A stretch of 64,000 nucleotides of DNA from M3007 sp037445225 (GCA_037445225.1 JBBIKW010000010.1:92817-156816); one strand, 5' to 3'. Numbered from the stretch's first letter, positions 55,692 through 64,000 are shown. A program made the numbers and translations. Notes: generated from the letters alone by a model not told the origin.

Positions 55692-57035
55692 ATGTGGAAC
55701 CGTATCTACGACGTGCAAAGAACGCTGATGGGATTGGCGGCGTGGTTTTTTTTAGCAAATTTTAACGCCATTTTAGCCGCTGGTATAGGCCCAGTAGCGG
55801 CACATCCCGCAGTAGGGTCGAGTTTCAGCATGTCGAGGTGGCTCAGCGAAGTCTTGTGTCGATCAGAAGAGCATCCCAATCATCCTGCCGTCTCATATCC
55901 GACCGGCTATCGCATCCGCAAGGTAGTGCTCGATGCTGGTCACGGCGGTAAGGATCCCGGCTGTCGGGGTGCCTCCTCCTTGGAAAAGCACAACGCCCTG
56001 GCCATCGTACTCAAATTAGGAGCATTGATCCAGAGCGAGTATCCGGACGTGCAAGTGATTTACACGCGGACAACCGATGTTTTCGTCGAGCTGCAAGAGC
56101 GCGCCGCCATCGCCAACCGAAACAATGCCGACCTGTTCATCAGCGTTCATTGCAACTCCATCAGCGTCGCTCATGTGAAGGGCGTAGAGACGTATGTCAT
56201 GGGCTTGCACACCGCCGAAAGCAACTTGGAGGTGGCTAAGCGCGAAAATGCCGTCATTTTTTTGGAAGAAAACTATCAGCGCAACTATGGCGGATACGAT
56301 CCCAATAGCCCAGAGGCGCACATCTTCGGCAGCTTGTGGCAAAGCGCCTATCTGGAACAAAGCATCTTGTTCGCCGACTACGTACAACAGTATGCGCGCA
56401 CCTTAGCCAAGCGCGAAGACCGCGGCGTCAAACAAGCCGGCTTCATCGTCCTGCACCGCACGGCTATACCAGCGGTGTTGATCGAAGTGGGCTTCTTGAC
56501 TAATCGCGACGAAGAGCGCTTCCTCTCCTCCGAAGAAGGACAAATGCAAATGGCCGATGCCATCTTTGAAGCCTTCAGAGCCTATAAAGCGCGCATGGAG
56601 GGGGTACCCTTAACGGCTCGAAAAAGTACCGCTCCTTCAAATACCCTCTCGACCGGAGCGCCCCCGCCGCCTACCGTGCCTTCTCCTAAAGCCGAAACTC
56701 CTTTACCAGCGGTAACATTGTCAGTACAACCTGTATCCAATACAGCAACCACCGCACCGACATCTATCGGGGACCGCTATGCAGACGAATTCATCGAACT
56801 ACCTCCCTCCGCGAAACATTCCAAGGGGCAATACCGCATCCATCTGCTCTCCTGGAACACGCGACTAGACCGCAATACCGGACAGCTCGCTCTCCTAACC
56901 GATGTGGAAGAGGTTTATGCCGACGGACAATATCACTACTACTTAGGGCGATTTATGCACCGAACAGAGGCGGAAAAACTGTTGCCCGACCTATACAACC
57001 TCGGCTTTCGAACGGCACGAGTTATCGCTCAGTAA
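55692..57035 (+). CDS. N-acetylmuramoyl-L-alanine amidase (Amidase_3) with SPOR-like C-terminus
   Basis: Peptidoglycan hydrolase of 447 residues. A hydrophobic N-terminus (LMGLAAWFFLANFNAILAAG) exports it. The catalytic domain has zinc ligands in VVLDAGHGGKDPG, SLEKHNALAI and LFISVHCNS, and the catalytic Glu in AVLIEVGFLTNRDEE. A Pro/Ala-rich linker leads to a C-terminal SPOR-like module (YRIHLLSWNTRLDRN onward) that would direct it to the septum. The following mlaD gene is 27 bp downstream. Confidence 0.92.
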   Translation: MWNRIYDVQRTLMGLAAWFFLANFNAILAAGIGPVAAHPAVGSSFSMSRWLSEVLCRSEEHPNHPAVSYPTGYRIRKVVLDAGHGGKDPGCRGASSLEKHNALAIVLKLGALIQSEYPDVQVIYTRTTDVFVELQERAAIANRNNADLFISVHCNSISVAHVKGVETYVMGLHTAESNLEVAKRENAVIFLEENYQRNYGGYDPNSPEAHIFGSLWQSAYLEQSILFADYVQQYARTLAKREDRGVKQAGFIVLHRTAIPAVLIEVGFLTNRDEERFLSSEEGQMQMADAIFEAFRAYKARMEGVPLTARKSTAPSNTLSTGAPPPPTVPSPKAETPLPAVTLSVQPVSNTATTAPTSIGDRYADEFIELPPSAKHSKGQYRIHLLSWNTRLDRNTGQLALLTDVEEVYADGQYHYYLGRFMHRTEAEKLLPDLYNLGFRTARVIAQ

Positions 57036-57062
57036 GACCTATCACTTCTTTTCTAACAAACC

Positions 57063-58163
57063 ATGCTCAAGATCAGCAATGAGGCCCGGATCGGCTTGCT
57101 CGCTATCGCTGCGATAGCCATAGGCATTTGGGGGTTCAAATACTTGAAAGGGGTTAACCTCCTGACGACCTCCAATACGTTTTATGTCTGCTATAGCGAT
57201 GTGGAGCAGCTGCGGCCCTCGAGCCCCGTATTCCTCAGCGGATACCAGGTGGGCACCGTGCAAGATATCGACGTAGACCCGCGCGACGGCCACACCATTA
57301 TTGTCACGCTCGATATCGACCGAAAGATCGCCATCCACAAGCGCACTTTGGCCACCATCATCAGTGCCAGCTTTATGGGCGGAAAGGCCGTCAGCTTGGA
57401 AGTGCCCGGCCCTTGCTCGGGGGCCGACTGCGCTCAAAGCGGCGACACGCTCATCGGCCGCACCAAAGGCTTCTTAGAGACTCTTATTGGAAACCCGCAA
57501 TCGCTCGACGCGTACACCGATCGCTTGCGCTTTGGCCTAAAGATGCTCTACGACTCGCTGGCCAACCCAGAAAATCCCCAAGGCGTAGGGCGTCCCCTGG
57601 TCGCATTGGAGGGCACGCTTCAAAACTTAGAGCAGCTGACAGAAAACATCAACGCGCTGGTCGTGAGTAATCGCAACAACCTCTCTACGGCTATGAGCAA
57701 CCTGCGGATCTTAAGCCAAACCCTGGGGCAAAATGCCCAAACCATCGACACGATCCTTAAGAATTTCCGCGCCTTTACCGACACGCTCAACCGCTCGGAT
57801 GTGAGCCACCGCTTCGCCGCAGCCGCCGACTCCCTATCGCTGGCCTTGGGTTCCCTACGCACCACCTTGGAGGACGCTCGAGGTACGATTGGGCGCGTCA
57901 ACACCCTCATCGACGACCCCAACAACAACCTCAACAAACTGCTGCGCGACTCCTTGGCCGTAGACGAATTGCTTTTCACCCTGCGCCAAACCCGCTACTT
58001 GGCCCAAGACCTGCGCCTCCATCCGGAGCGCTACGCTAAAGTTAAGCTAAAGATCTTCGGCAAAGACAAGCGCCCACCCTACGCACCGCCTTACGACGAC
58101 CCCGTGTATCGGGGAGTAGTCGACAGCTTAGAGCGCCAGCTCTCACACACCCTTCGCCAGTAA
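57063..58163 (+). CDS. MlaD-family (MCE-domain) lipid-transport protein
   Basis: A 366-residue inner-membrane-anchored MCE protein. One N-terminal transmembrane helix (RIGLLAIAAIAIGIWGFKYL), then the MCE domain (FYVCYSDVEQLRPSSPVFLS, GYQVGTVQDIDVDPRD, SASFMGGKAVSLEVPG). A long helical coiled-coil tail rich in N, L, T and S follows. It belongs to the Mla/MCE class of phospholipid transporters between membranes. No MlaE/F genes are adjacent. It is probably co-transcribed with the amidase. Confidence 0.9.
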   Translation: MLKISNEARIGLLAIAAIAIGIWGFKYLKGVNLLTTSNTFYVCYSDVEQLRPSSPVFLSGYQVGTVQDIDVDPRDGHTIIVTLDIDRKIAIHKRTLATIISASFMGGKAVSLEVPGPCSGADCAQSGDTLIGRTKGFLETLIGNPQSLDAYTDRLRFGLKMLYDSLANPENPQGVGRPLVALEGTLQNLEQLTENINALVVSNRNNLSTAMSNLRILSQTLGQNAQTIDTILKNFRAFTDTLNRSDVSHRFAAAADSLSLALGSLRTTLEDARGTIGRVNTLIDDPNNNLNKLLRDSLAVDELLFTLRQTRYLAQDLRLHPERYAKVKLKIFGKDKRPPYAPPYDDPVYRGVVDSLERQLSHTLRQ

Positions 58164-58167
58164 GCGC

Positions 58168-59217
58168 TCAGCGCGTCCATATAGAGGCAACATCTTGGCC
58201 TACGCTCCAGCGCTCTCTCAGGCGAGCACTCGCTGGTATGGAGGGCGCGGCAACGCCCGCATGCAGGTACCGGGGGCTGCTGAGCACGCGCAGCTCATCC
58301 CAGCAGTCCAACTCGATAAATTGCCCCAACACGTCGGCGCCTCCTTCTACGAGAAGGATGCCTTTTTCAGCTGTGCAAAGTTGCTCCAAGAGAAACGATA
58401 TCCATGGGCGGCGCCCAGCGGGTTGCTCGGCCGCGATCGGCCAAAAGCGGGTATGCTGCCACCGACCTGGCCGTTGGGGGCCCAAGATCCAAGTGGGGCG
58501 ACTGTCGTCGAGCAAGTGCGCCGACAGCGGCAGTTTTCCGGAAAAGTCAAGCGCGATGCGCAGCGGCGATTTGCCGAAATACAGGCGGTTGTCTAAGCGC
58601 GGATTGTCGGTCTGGGCCGTTCGGGTGCCCACCAAGATGGCATCGGCTTCGGCGCGCCACCGATGCACCAGCCGCTGGGCAATGGGCCCGGAAATGGGCG
58701 TGCGTTCGCCGGACCGTCCCATGAAGCCGTCGGCACTATGGGCCCATTTGAGCACGATATGGGGGCGGCGCTGCCGTATCCAGGTGAAAAAGGCGCGGTT
58801 AAGGTATTGCCCCTCCTCTTGCAGCACACCGCTGTATACCTGTACGCCGGCGGCTCGAAGGCGGGCTATGCCCTTGCCCGACACTAAGGGGTTGGGATCC
58901 GTGTTGGCGATGACTACCGCCGGAATGCGCTCGTGCAGGATGCGCTCTACGCACGGTGGCGTCTTGCCGTGATGTGCGCAGGGCTCTAAGGAGCAATAAA
59001 GCACCGACTGGCGCAGCAGCGAGCGCTCGTGAGGCCGTACGCTATCCACGGCCCTCACCTCGGCATGGGCCTCCCCGTATTTCTGGTGCCAACCCTCGCC
59101 GATGATGCGGTCGCCGCATACCAATACCGCTCCCACCATGGGATTGGGCGAAACCTGTCCCGCTCCCAGTTGCGCTAGGGCAAAGCAGCGGCGCATGTAC
59201 TTCTCCGAAATCGTCAT
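58168..59217 (-). CDS. ribD: Riboflavin biosynthesis protein RibD
   Basis: Bifunctional deaminase-reductase for two steps of riboflavin synthesis, 349 residues. The N-terminal zinc deaminase has MVGAVLVCGDRIIGEGWH, the catalytic HAEVRAV and EPCAHHGKTPPCVERI. The C-terminal reductase has VLKWAHSADGFMGRSGE and DAILVGTRTAQTDNPRLD. The catalytic residues are present. It is the last gene of the CPBP-AIM24-ribD minus-strand group, 37 bp after the AIM24 gene; the stop lies 4 bp from the convergent mlaD stop. Confidence 0.95.
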   Translation of the reverse strand: MTISEKYMRRCFALAQLGAGQVSPNPMVGAVLVCGDRIIGEGWHQKYGEAHAEVRAVDSVRPHERSLLRQSVLYCSLEPCAHHGKTPPCVERILHERIPAVVIANTDPNPLVSGKGIARLRAAGVQVYSGVLQEEGQYLNRAFFTWIRQRRPHIVLKWAHSADGFMGRSGERTPISGPIAQRLVHRWRAEADAILVGTRTAQTDNPRLDNRLYFGKSPLRIALDFSGKLPLSAHLLDDSRPTWILGPQRPGRWQHTRFWPIAAEQPAGRRPWISFLLEQLCTAEKGILLVEGGADVLGQFIELDCWDELRVLSSPRYLHAGVAAPSIPASARLRERWSVGQDVASIWTR

Positions 59218-59254
59218 AGCCCTGCCTTGCTAAGTGCTTTTGAAGAGAAGCCCA

Positions 59255-60037
59255 TTAACCGTCGCCGTCCAACAGATTGCCCAGACCACCTAAGACGCTG
59301 CCCTCTTCGCGTCGAGCACCGCGGCCGTACTGGAGAATGCGGGCAGCGAGACGGCTCACCGGAAGCGACTGCAGCCATACCTTGCCCGGGCCGCACAACA
59401 CCGCGTAGAAAAAACCTTCCCCTCCAAAGAGCATGTTGCGAAGGCCGCGCACCATCTGTATGTCGAAATCTACCTCCTGGGTATACGCTACGATACAGCC
59501 GGTGTCGATGCGCAGCACTTCGCCCGGTGCCAATGTCCGCTCCAATACGTGGCCACCGGCGTGCAAAAAGGCCATTCCGTCGCCCTCTAAGCGCTGCATG
59601 ATGAACCCTTCTCCGCCAAAAAGTCCCGTCCCCAAGCGGCGCTGAAAGGCGATGTCGATGCTTACCCCCTTGGCCGCACATAGGAACGCGTCTTTCTGAC
59701 ATAGGACGCAGCCGCCCAGCTGTTGCAGCTGCAAGGGGATGATCTTCCCGGCATACGGCGCGGCAAAGGTCACGCTGCGCTTGCCCGTCGCGACGTTAGT
59801 AAACGCCGCCAAAAACAAGCTTTCTCCCGTCAACAGGCGCTTGCCCATGGATAACAGCTGGCCGAACAAACCTTGCGACCGACCATCGCCCATCAGGGTA
59901 CTCATCTCCACGCCATCTTCCATGAACATGAAGCTCCCCGTTTCGGCTACGGCCGTCTCCTGAGGGTCGAGCTCGACCTCGACACATTGCATCTCCTCTC
60001 CGTAAATACGAAAGTCTACCTCGTGTTGAAAAGGCAT
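59255..60037 (-). CDS. TIGR00266/AIM24-family protein
   Basis: A 260-residue cytoplasmic beta-sandwich protein of the AIM24 superfamily. Typical segments are VDFRIYGEEMQCVEVELDPQ, VAETGSFMFMEDGVEM, LTGESLFLAAFTNVATGKRS, GEGFIMQRLEGDGMAFLHAG and a Gly/Leu-rich C-terminus. The molecular function is unknown. It begins MPFQHEVDF. It is in a same-strand group with the CPBP protease upstream and ribD downstream. Confidence 0.9.
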   Translation of the reverse strand: MPFQHEVDFRIYGEEMQCVEVELDPQETAVAETGSFMFMEDGVEMSTLMGDGRSQGLFGQLLSMGKRLLTGESLFLAAFTNVATGKRSVTFAAPYAGKIIPLQLQQLGGCVLCQKDAFLCAAKGVSIDIAFQRRLGTGLFGGEGFIMQRLEGDGMAFLHAGGHVLERTLAPGEVLRIDTGCIVAYTQEVDFDIQMVRGLRNMLFGGEGFFYAVLCGPGKVWLQSLPVSRLAARILQYGRGARREEGSVLGGLGNLLDGDG

Positions 60038-60103
60038 GGCTCTGATTCTTTTTGCTTATAGGTTCAATGAAGAAGTGTTTACGCGACCCAAAGATAGCGG
60101 GTA

Positions 60104-61057
60104 TTAGCTCGACCCGCCATACGGGTGCAAGGCCGTCGCCAAAGCCCTTCGGTGAAGGCTATAGGCGATGGCCAAAGCAAGGGCTGTCGAGATCGCTGCC
60201 GCATAGAAAGGGACGGCGATATCGTCTTCGAGATTGAGCGACGACAGCCGCCGGTGATAGAGGTATTGCGCTGCTACTTGTAGGGCGTTGTTGCTAAAAT
60301 GGGCGGCAATAGGCACCCACAAGTTCTGGAAACGCCAATACAGCCAACCCAACAAGACGCCCAACAGCCAGCGCGGCAAAAAGCCCTCCCACTGAAAATG
60401 GGCAAAGCTAAATATCGCGCCGGACAGCCAGATGGCCGCCCAAGGCGAGTGCACCCACCGCAACAGCTGCTGCTGAACGACGCCGCGAAAGACGAGCTCC
60501 TCGCCTATGGCGGGCAAAAAAGCAATGATAACGAGGTTGGCCAACAGCTCCCACGCATCGTCCATTTGAAGCAGGCCCTTGAGCATCTCGTTGGCCTGGC
60601 TTTCTGCTTGGCGCCACGCCTCCGGGATAGGTAACGCGCGGTTTATCTCGTATACGTACAACACCAGCGGCAGTGCCGCCAATAGGAGCGCTACGCCTCC
60701 CCAAACGGCATAGCGCTGCGGGTGCCTGTGCACTTGCAAGTATTGCAGCGCGCGCCGAAGCGGCGGATAAAACAGGTGCACGACTACCCAACCGGCTGCG
60801 ATGAACGTCAGCAGATGGCTAAACCCTAAGAAGGCGCGCATCTGCCAGCGCTCCGCCGGCGTCGCCTCCGCCGACAGAGGCGTCTGAAGTACACCGGCAT
60901 CCCAACCTACTGCCGTGGCGAAGAGGTGAAAAAGCAAGACGCCTACCGTACCCAGCAATAGGCTGGCCAACAGCTGGACGCTTAGTATGAATACCGGTGA
61001 GTGTTCTGTCGGCGAGCCCAAGGGAGGCGTCGCTATCGGTTCTGAATGCTGCTCCAT
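60104..61057 (-). CDS. CPBP-family intramembrane metalloprotease
   Basis: A 317-residue polytopic membrane protein with about seven to eight hydrophobic helices. The CPBP/Abi motifs are GEELVFRGVVQQ (Glu-Glu-x3-Arg), FAHFQWEGFLPRW and the third motif HFSNNALQV. It may cleave membrane peptides. The start at 61057 (MEQHSEPIATPP) is preferred to a TTG at 61102. It is divergent from pdxJ and heads a minus-strand group with the AIM24 and ribD genes. Confidence 0.9.
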   Translation of the reverse strand: MEQHSEPIATPPLGSPTEHSPVFILSVQLLASLLLGTVGVLLFHLFATAVGWDAGVLQTPLSAEATPAERWQMRAFLGFSHLLTFIAAGWVVVHLFYPPLRRALQYLQVHRHPQRYAVWGGVALLLAALPLVLYVYEINRALPIPEAWRQAESQANEMLKGLLQMDDAWELLANLVIIAFLPAIGEELVFRGVVQQQLLRWVHSPWAAIWLSGAIFSFAHFQWEGFLPRWLLGVLLGWLYWRFQNLWVPIAAHFSNNALQVAAQYLYHRRLSSLNLEDDIAVPFYAAAISTALALAIAYSLHRRALATALHPYGGSS

Positions 61058-61214
61058 CTGACCTGACGTCTGTGTGGGCACCACTGCGGGCAGAATATAC
61101 AAAAAAATCGCCCAGAAGGTTTTGGCCCGTGCACGAGACCGCTAAGGTAGCAGCTTCTTTGCTCGGAGAACCGCCCCCGGATGAACTTTGCCCCACGCGC
61201 GCTGCTTTAGCCGG

Positions 61215-61222
61215 TATCTTTG
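61215..61222 (+). promoter_or_regulatory. -7 promoter element for pdxJ
   Basis: TATCTTTG, 27 bp before the pdxJ ATG; fits TAnnTTTG. Confidence 0.5.
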
Positions 61223-61249
61223 CGCCCGAAAAAGGAAGCCACAGCTGCT

Positions 61250-61975
61250 ATGACGAGGCTCTCGGTAAACATCAACAAAGTGGCCCTGCTGCGCAATGCC
61301 CGCGGCGGTCAAATACCCGATCTCATCCAGTTTGCGCGCGACTGCGAAGCCTACGGCGCGGAAGGCATCACCGTCCATCCGCGACCCGACCAACGCCATA
61401 TCCGGTACGACGACATCCCCGCCCTACAAGCGGTCGTTACTACGGAGTTCAACATCGAAGGGAACCCCACGCCGGCATTCTTGGCGTTGGTCTTGGAACA
61501 TCCTCCCCATCAGTGTACCCTCGTTCCGGATGCTGCACATCAGCTGACCAGCGACCACGGCTGGGATACTTGGCAGCACGCCGACTTTTTGCGCGAGGTC
61601 ATCGCCCAGCTACACGCTAAGCGCATACGCGTCTCCTTGTTCGTGGACCCCGACGTTCGCATGGTAGAAGGTGCCAAAGCCGTGGGGGCTGACCGAGTAG
61701 AGCTGTATACCGGACCCTACGCCCATCGCTTCAAAGAAGACCCCCAGGCGGCAATGGCGCCCTACATTCGCGCTGCGCAAGCAGCCTACGACCTCGGCTT
61801 GGGCCTAAACGCTGGGCACGACCTCAACTTGGAAAATCTGCCTCACTTCCGGCGCCATTGCCCTCACCTGTTGGAGGTGAGCATTGGGCACGCGCTCATC
61901 AGCGATGCGCTCTATTTCGGCATCGCCAACACTATTCGCCTCTACAAAAGGGCCCTTCAGGAAGAGAGGCGATAG
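61250..61975 (+). CDS. pdxJ: Pyridoxine 5'-phosphate synthase PdxJ
   Basis: Condenses 1-deoxyxylulose phosphate with aminoacetone phosphate to pyridoxine phosphate. The 241 residues show RLSVNINKVALLRNARGG, the substrate-binding EGITVHPRPDQRHIRYDD, EFNIEGNPTPAFLALV, LVPDAAHQLTSDHGWDT, VELYTGPYAH and HDLNLENLPHF. The start at 61250 begins MTRLSVNINK; the upstream in-frame ATG lies at the promoter element. Length is typical. Confidence 0.96.
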   Translation: MTRLSVNINKVALLRNARGGQIPDLIQFARDCEAYGAEGITVHPRPDQRHIRYDDIPALQAVVTTEFNIEGNPTPAFLALVLEHPPHQCTLVPDAAHQLTSDHGWDTWQHADFLREVIAQLHAKRIRVSLFVDPDVRMVEGAKAVGADRVELYTGPYAHRFKEDPQAAMAPYIRAAQAAYDLGLGLNAGHDLNLENLPHFRRHCPHLLEVSIGHALISDALYFGIANTIRLYKRALQEERR

Positions 61976-62376
61976 AGCTGCGCTCGGCAGCTCTGCTGCG
62001 TCAGAGAGGTAGTCTAATGCTGAGCCGGCGGCCTTTGAGGGTGTTGAGCTTTGGTGTCTGTCATCTGGAATAGGACATCGCAATGAAGAGATAGTTTTTG
62101 GCCAACGGCTAAGGGTCGGATGGTGTTTTCGTAAGTAATTTTGATTGGCTGAGGAGCAGACTGCATCTCAAGTGGCGATGAGGGTACAGAGCATACAGAA
62201 GTACTATCGGGAATATCCTCTCAAATAAATCTCCAACGGATCGCCTCTTCGCTTTTGGGCGCAAAGGCGAAGTTCCCTGTGGATACCTTTGTTCATGAGC
62301 ACCAATTTTTGGTACAAAGCTCAGTAGCCTTCGGGACTATGCTATATGAAGTTTGCCGATGGCTTACTGTATAGCC
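61976..62376. other. Intergenic stretch with a possible gene remnant
   Basis: No confident gene. On the minus strand one frame is open for about 66 codons from a TGA near 62215 to TAG at 62014. Read from 62166 it gives MQSAPQPIKITYENTIRPLA, then VGQKLSLHCDVLFQMTDTKA, which looks protein-like but has no start before it. It may be the tail of a lost gene. A plus-strand TACCTTTG at 62284 has only a 10-codon frame after it. Confidence 0.35.
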
Positions 62377-62739
62377 TTAATAGGCTCGAAAACGCACGAA
62401 GATAAAAATGACGGTTTTCTTACCGTCCGCTTCTTCCCAAGCCATCCGCTCGGTGGTACTTGCCACTACTTTGATGTGTGCCCGCTTCAGCCGACGGATA
62501 AGCCGATAGCAGAAGGTCATTTCGCCCATGAGGTGCACGACCGGTTCAGGATGGTCAGTTGCCCAACTTTTTATTTTTTCAAAGAAAACGGCAGCCAGGC
62601 GTTCGACTTCCGCTTCTTCGACGCGAGGGTCAATGTTTGGGAAAGCCCAGTCGTCGATGGCGCCGAATTGTTCGATGGCAGCAGCGCGTTGCTCCCGAGA
62701 CCATTTTTCGGAAGGGTGATTGGAGAGATTGAGTAGCAT
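62377..62739 (-). CDS. Small Rossmann-like CRISPR-ancillary protein, candidate ring nuclease
   Basis: A 120-residue protein, MLLNLSNHPSEKWSREQRAA at its start. Conserved-looking elements are the SNHPS turn after the first strand (6-10), Trp13, a GEMTF loop (72-76) after strand VVHLM, STTER (94-98), and a last strand ending FVRFRAY. The size and strand-loop order resemble the small CARF-related proteins of the Csx15/Csx16/Csx20 group, which are predicted or shown cyclic-oligoadenylate ring nucleases. I cannot name the exact subfamily. It starts 2 bp after the CARF-RelE stop, so the two are translationally coupled. As partner of a cA-activated toxin, a signal-degrading off-switch is the most likely role (inference). 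The ATG at 62739 is preferred to a longer frame inside the toxin gene. Confidence 0.6.
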   Translation of the reverse strand: MLLNLSNHPSEKWSREQRAAAIEQFGAIDDWAFPNIDPRVEEAEVERLAAVFFEKIKSWATDHPEPVVHLMGEMTFCYRLIRRLKRAHIKVVASTTERMAWEEADGKKTVIFIFVRFRAY

Positions 62740-62741
62740 GA

Positions 62742-63866
62742 TCACGGATTGTTGTTTACATAATCGTGACTCCCGTAATGTCGAAGATAGAGACGGTTGT
62801 TTTTCCACTGACAACTAACCCTGTCTCCTTCATTGATGCGAAAATGACCCAAATGAGAATTTTTCCCTATGTAGTTATCATACAACTGTCCACCACCTCT
62901 GCCGCCCTTTAAGCAGGCGACATCATTGTTGCCTTCTTGTAATAGGCAGGATACTTTACAAACTTTTTCTTGTAAACGCATCTTTTTGACAGGTTCTGTA
63001 ATGTTGGAGAAGTCCTTTCTGAAACTATCCTCATAAATAATGAGAGGGAACTCAAGGAGGCTCTCAGATAGGATTTTCTCCTTCACGTTGTTCCAGGCAA
63101 GCCGTCCCCAGGTAGATAAGCCAACTTTGCCTTCGCCCACCTCTTCCAGCAATGTCGAAGGGATATCAGGGATGTCTTGTTTGTTAAAAAATAGGTCGCA
63201 ATTGAGTTGAGTAAAGACGGAAGCTCTTTTTCTGAAAAGTTGTTCATCAATTGAGATAGGTAGTTTTGGAATGTCAAGCGCCTCATTTCCGGTCTCAAAA
63301 ATATAGACGATTTGATCGGCGTAGAAAATGCCAAAAATATTGAGGTAACCTTGCAGACTCTTAAAGGAAGCAGTCAAATTAAATATGATAGTATACCTGC
63401 TTTGCCGGTAGCCCTTAAGTGTTTCCTCGCACCAGGTCAGTAATTCTTTGATGCCACTTTGAAAATGGTTTCTATCAGCAGTGGATAAACCCTTGGGAAC
63501 GACTAAATCAACAGCCCAAAAATTCTTGTTTAAAAACTTTTTTAACAGATTGCCGGCGACTCCTCCAAGATAGGTATCGGTACAGATCAGGAAGTGAATG
63601 TCCGATCGAGGAGCATTCTCAAACGTTCCATTATATATGCCAAGTAGACCGTTCAATTCTGCACTAATATTTCGTAGTCTGGCAGCATCCATATCTGCCA
63701 GTTTTTTCTCAAGGTCGTTTTCTAATTCGATAACTCTTTGCGCTAAATCCTCCGGAAAATCAGTTTTGGTCAGGTTAGCGCATTTGTTCAAATCTTTGCG
63801 TAGAGCATCTCCAGCCTCATTCAAGAGCAAACTAGTGCCTACCGTAGAAACGATGACTCGTTGCAT
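62742..63866 (-). CDS. CARF-RelE fusion protein, Cami1-like CRISPR-associated ribonuclease
   Basis: A 374-residue fusion. Residues 1 to about 208 are a CARF domain of the APE2256/TIGR02619 type: RVIVSTVGTSLL at the start, ELNGLLGIY, ICTDTYLGGVAG, then FNLTASFKSLQGYLNIFGIF and IVYIFETGNEALDIPKLPIS. After a helical linker (about 209-268), residues 270-374 resemble a RelE toxin: IIYEDSFRKDF, GHFRINEGDRVSC and LYLRHYGSHDYVNNNP, with His341, Arg343, Arg349, His363 and His367 as candidate active residues. In Cami1, cyclic tetra-adenylate made by type III CRISPR activates ribosome-dependent mRNA cleavage. ATG at 63866 begins the CARF strand. No Cas10 is in the window. The fold of the C-terminal domain is assigned by eye. 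Confidence 0.75.
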   Translation of the reverse strand: MQRVIVSTVGTSLLLNEAGDALRKDLNKCANLTKTDFPEDLAQRVIELENDLEKKLADMDAARLRNISAELNGLLGIYNGTFENAPRSDIHFLICTDTYLGGVAGNLLKKFLNKNFWAVDLVVPKGLSTADRNHFQSGIKELLTWCEETLKGYRQSRYTIIFNLTASFKSLQGYLNIFGIFYADQIVYIFETGNEALDIPKLPISIDEQLFRKRASVFTQLNCDLFFNKQDIPDIPSTLLEEVGEGKVGLSTWGRLAWNNVKEKILSESLLEFPLIIYEDSFRKDFSNITEPVKKMRLQEKVCKVSCLLQEGNNDVACLKGGRGGGQLYDNYIGKNSHLGHFRINEGDRVSCQWKNNRLYLRHYGSHDYVNNNP

Positions 63867-64000
63867 AAACAGTGGCTTTGTTGCATGAATCCCTCCAAAG
63901 TCAGAGGTAAGGGGAGACAGAAAAAGGGCCAGCGGGTGTACTTTTGAGTTGCGAAACTTAAACCATCGCCCGGCCGCCCATGACACAAGGTAGATTCTTT

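Noticed and set aside
62284..62291. TACCTTTG element as a promoter
   Set aside because: The only frame after it is 10 codons long; no RNA feature was recognised downstream.
63980..64000. Start of a plus-strand gene (ATGACACAAGG) at the window end
   Set aside because: Only seven codons are visible; a TACTTTTG at 63939 precedes it but that is not enough to call a gene.
1..64000. tRNA, rRNA, transposase, integrase and CRISPR repeats
   Set aside because: None seen on either strand by eye; a tRNAscan-SE, Infernal and CRISPR-finder run would be decisive.

Overview
The window is a chromosomal segment of a member of the Bacteroidota. The evidence is a gliding-motility gene (gldC), two large secreted proteins ending in type B type IX secretion (T9SS) sorting domains, a Bacteroidota-type putative porin, an LptD_2-like LPS assembly protein next to an amidase/MlaD pair, a moxR-DUF58-BatD cluster, and repeated TAnnTTTG -7 promoter elements (usually TACCTTTG or TATTTTTG) in front of housekeeping genes. 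Most genes lack a Shine-Dalgarno sequence. Sequence alone does not give a genus; a Saprospirales-like lineage is a guess based on the PKD, MopE and HYR-like surface proteins.

Layout. Bases 1-16.4 kb are mostly ordinary: a truncated smc, a CBS protein, Hsp20, a two-domain universal stress protein broken by an in-frame TGA, a DUF5691-like gene, a PKD-repeat T9SS giant, fabI, a porin, a photolyase and a prohibitin-like SPFH protein. Bases 16.9-32.2 kb form an accessory region of secreted and surface proteins around a propeller-type sensor kinase and a LuxR-type response regulator. Many genes here are broken: a frameshifted secreted protein, an amber codon in the kinase, an amber codon in a secreted protein, a papain-like protein frameshifted in both of its duplicated flanking domains, and a roughly 1360-residue surface protein split into four pieces. 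An M19-like dipeptidase, the response regulator and one small secreted protein are intact. Three copies of a 19-bp element lie upstream of the response regulator and two of the secreted-protein genes, all in the same orientation relative to the gene, and probably mark a regulon.

Bases 32.7-62 kb are dense, intact housekeeping sequence: trxA, gldC, paaZ, DUF1573 and LysM proteins, surE, a second T9SS cargo, der, a metallo-beta-lactamase-fold enzyme, yebC, moxR-DUF58-BatD, aconitase, queD-folE (consecutive steps from GTP), ubiX, a glycosyltransferase, lptD, amidase-mlaD, ribD, an AIM24-family protein, a CPBP protease and pdxJ.

The right edge (62.4-63.9 kb, minus strand) holds the most interesting module: a CARF-domain protein with a C-terminal RelE-like domain (resembling the CRISPR-associated ribonuclease Cami1), followed 2 bp later by a 120-residue small Rossmann-like protein that is a candidate ring nuclease or other CRISPR ancillary protein. 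Together they look like the effector and off-switch of a cyclic-oligoadenylate signalling system whose type III CRISPR core would lie beyond the window. No CRISPR array, tRNA, rRNA, transposase or integrase was seen.
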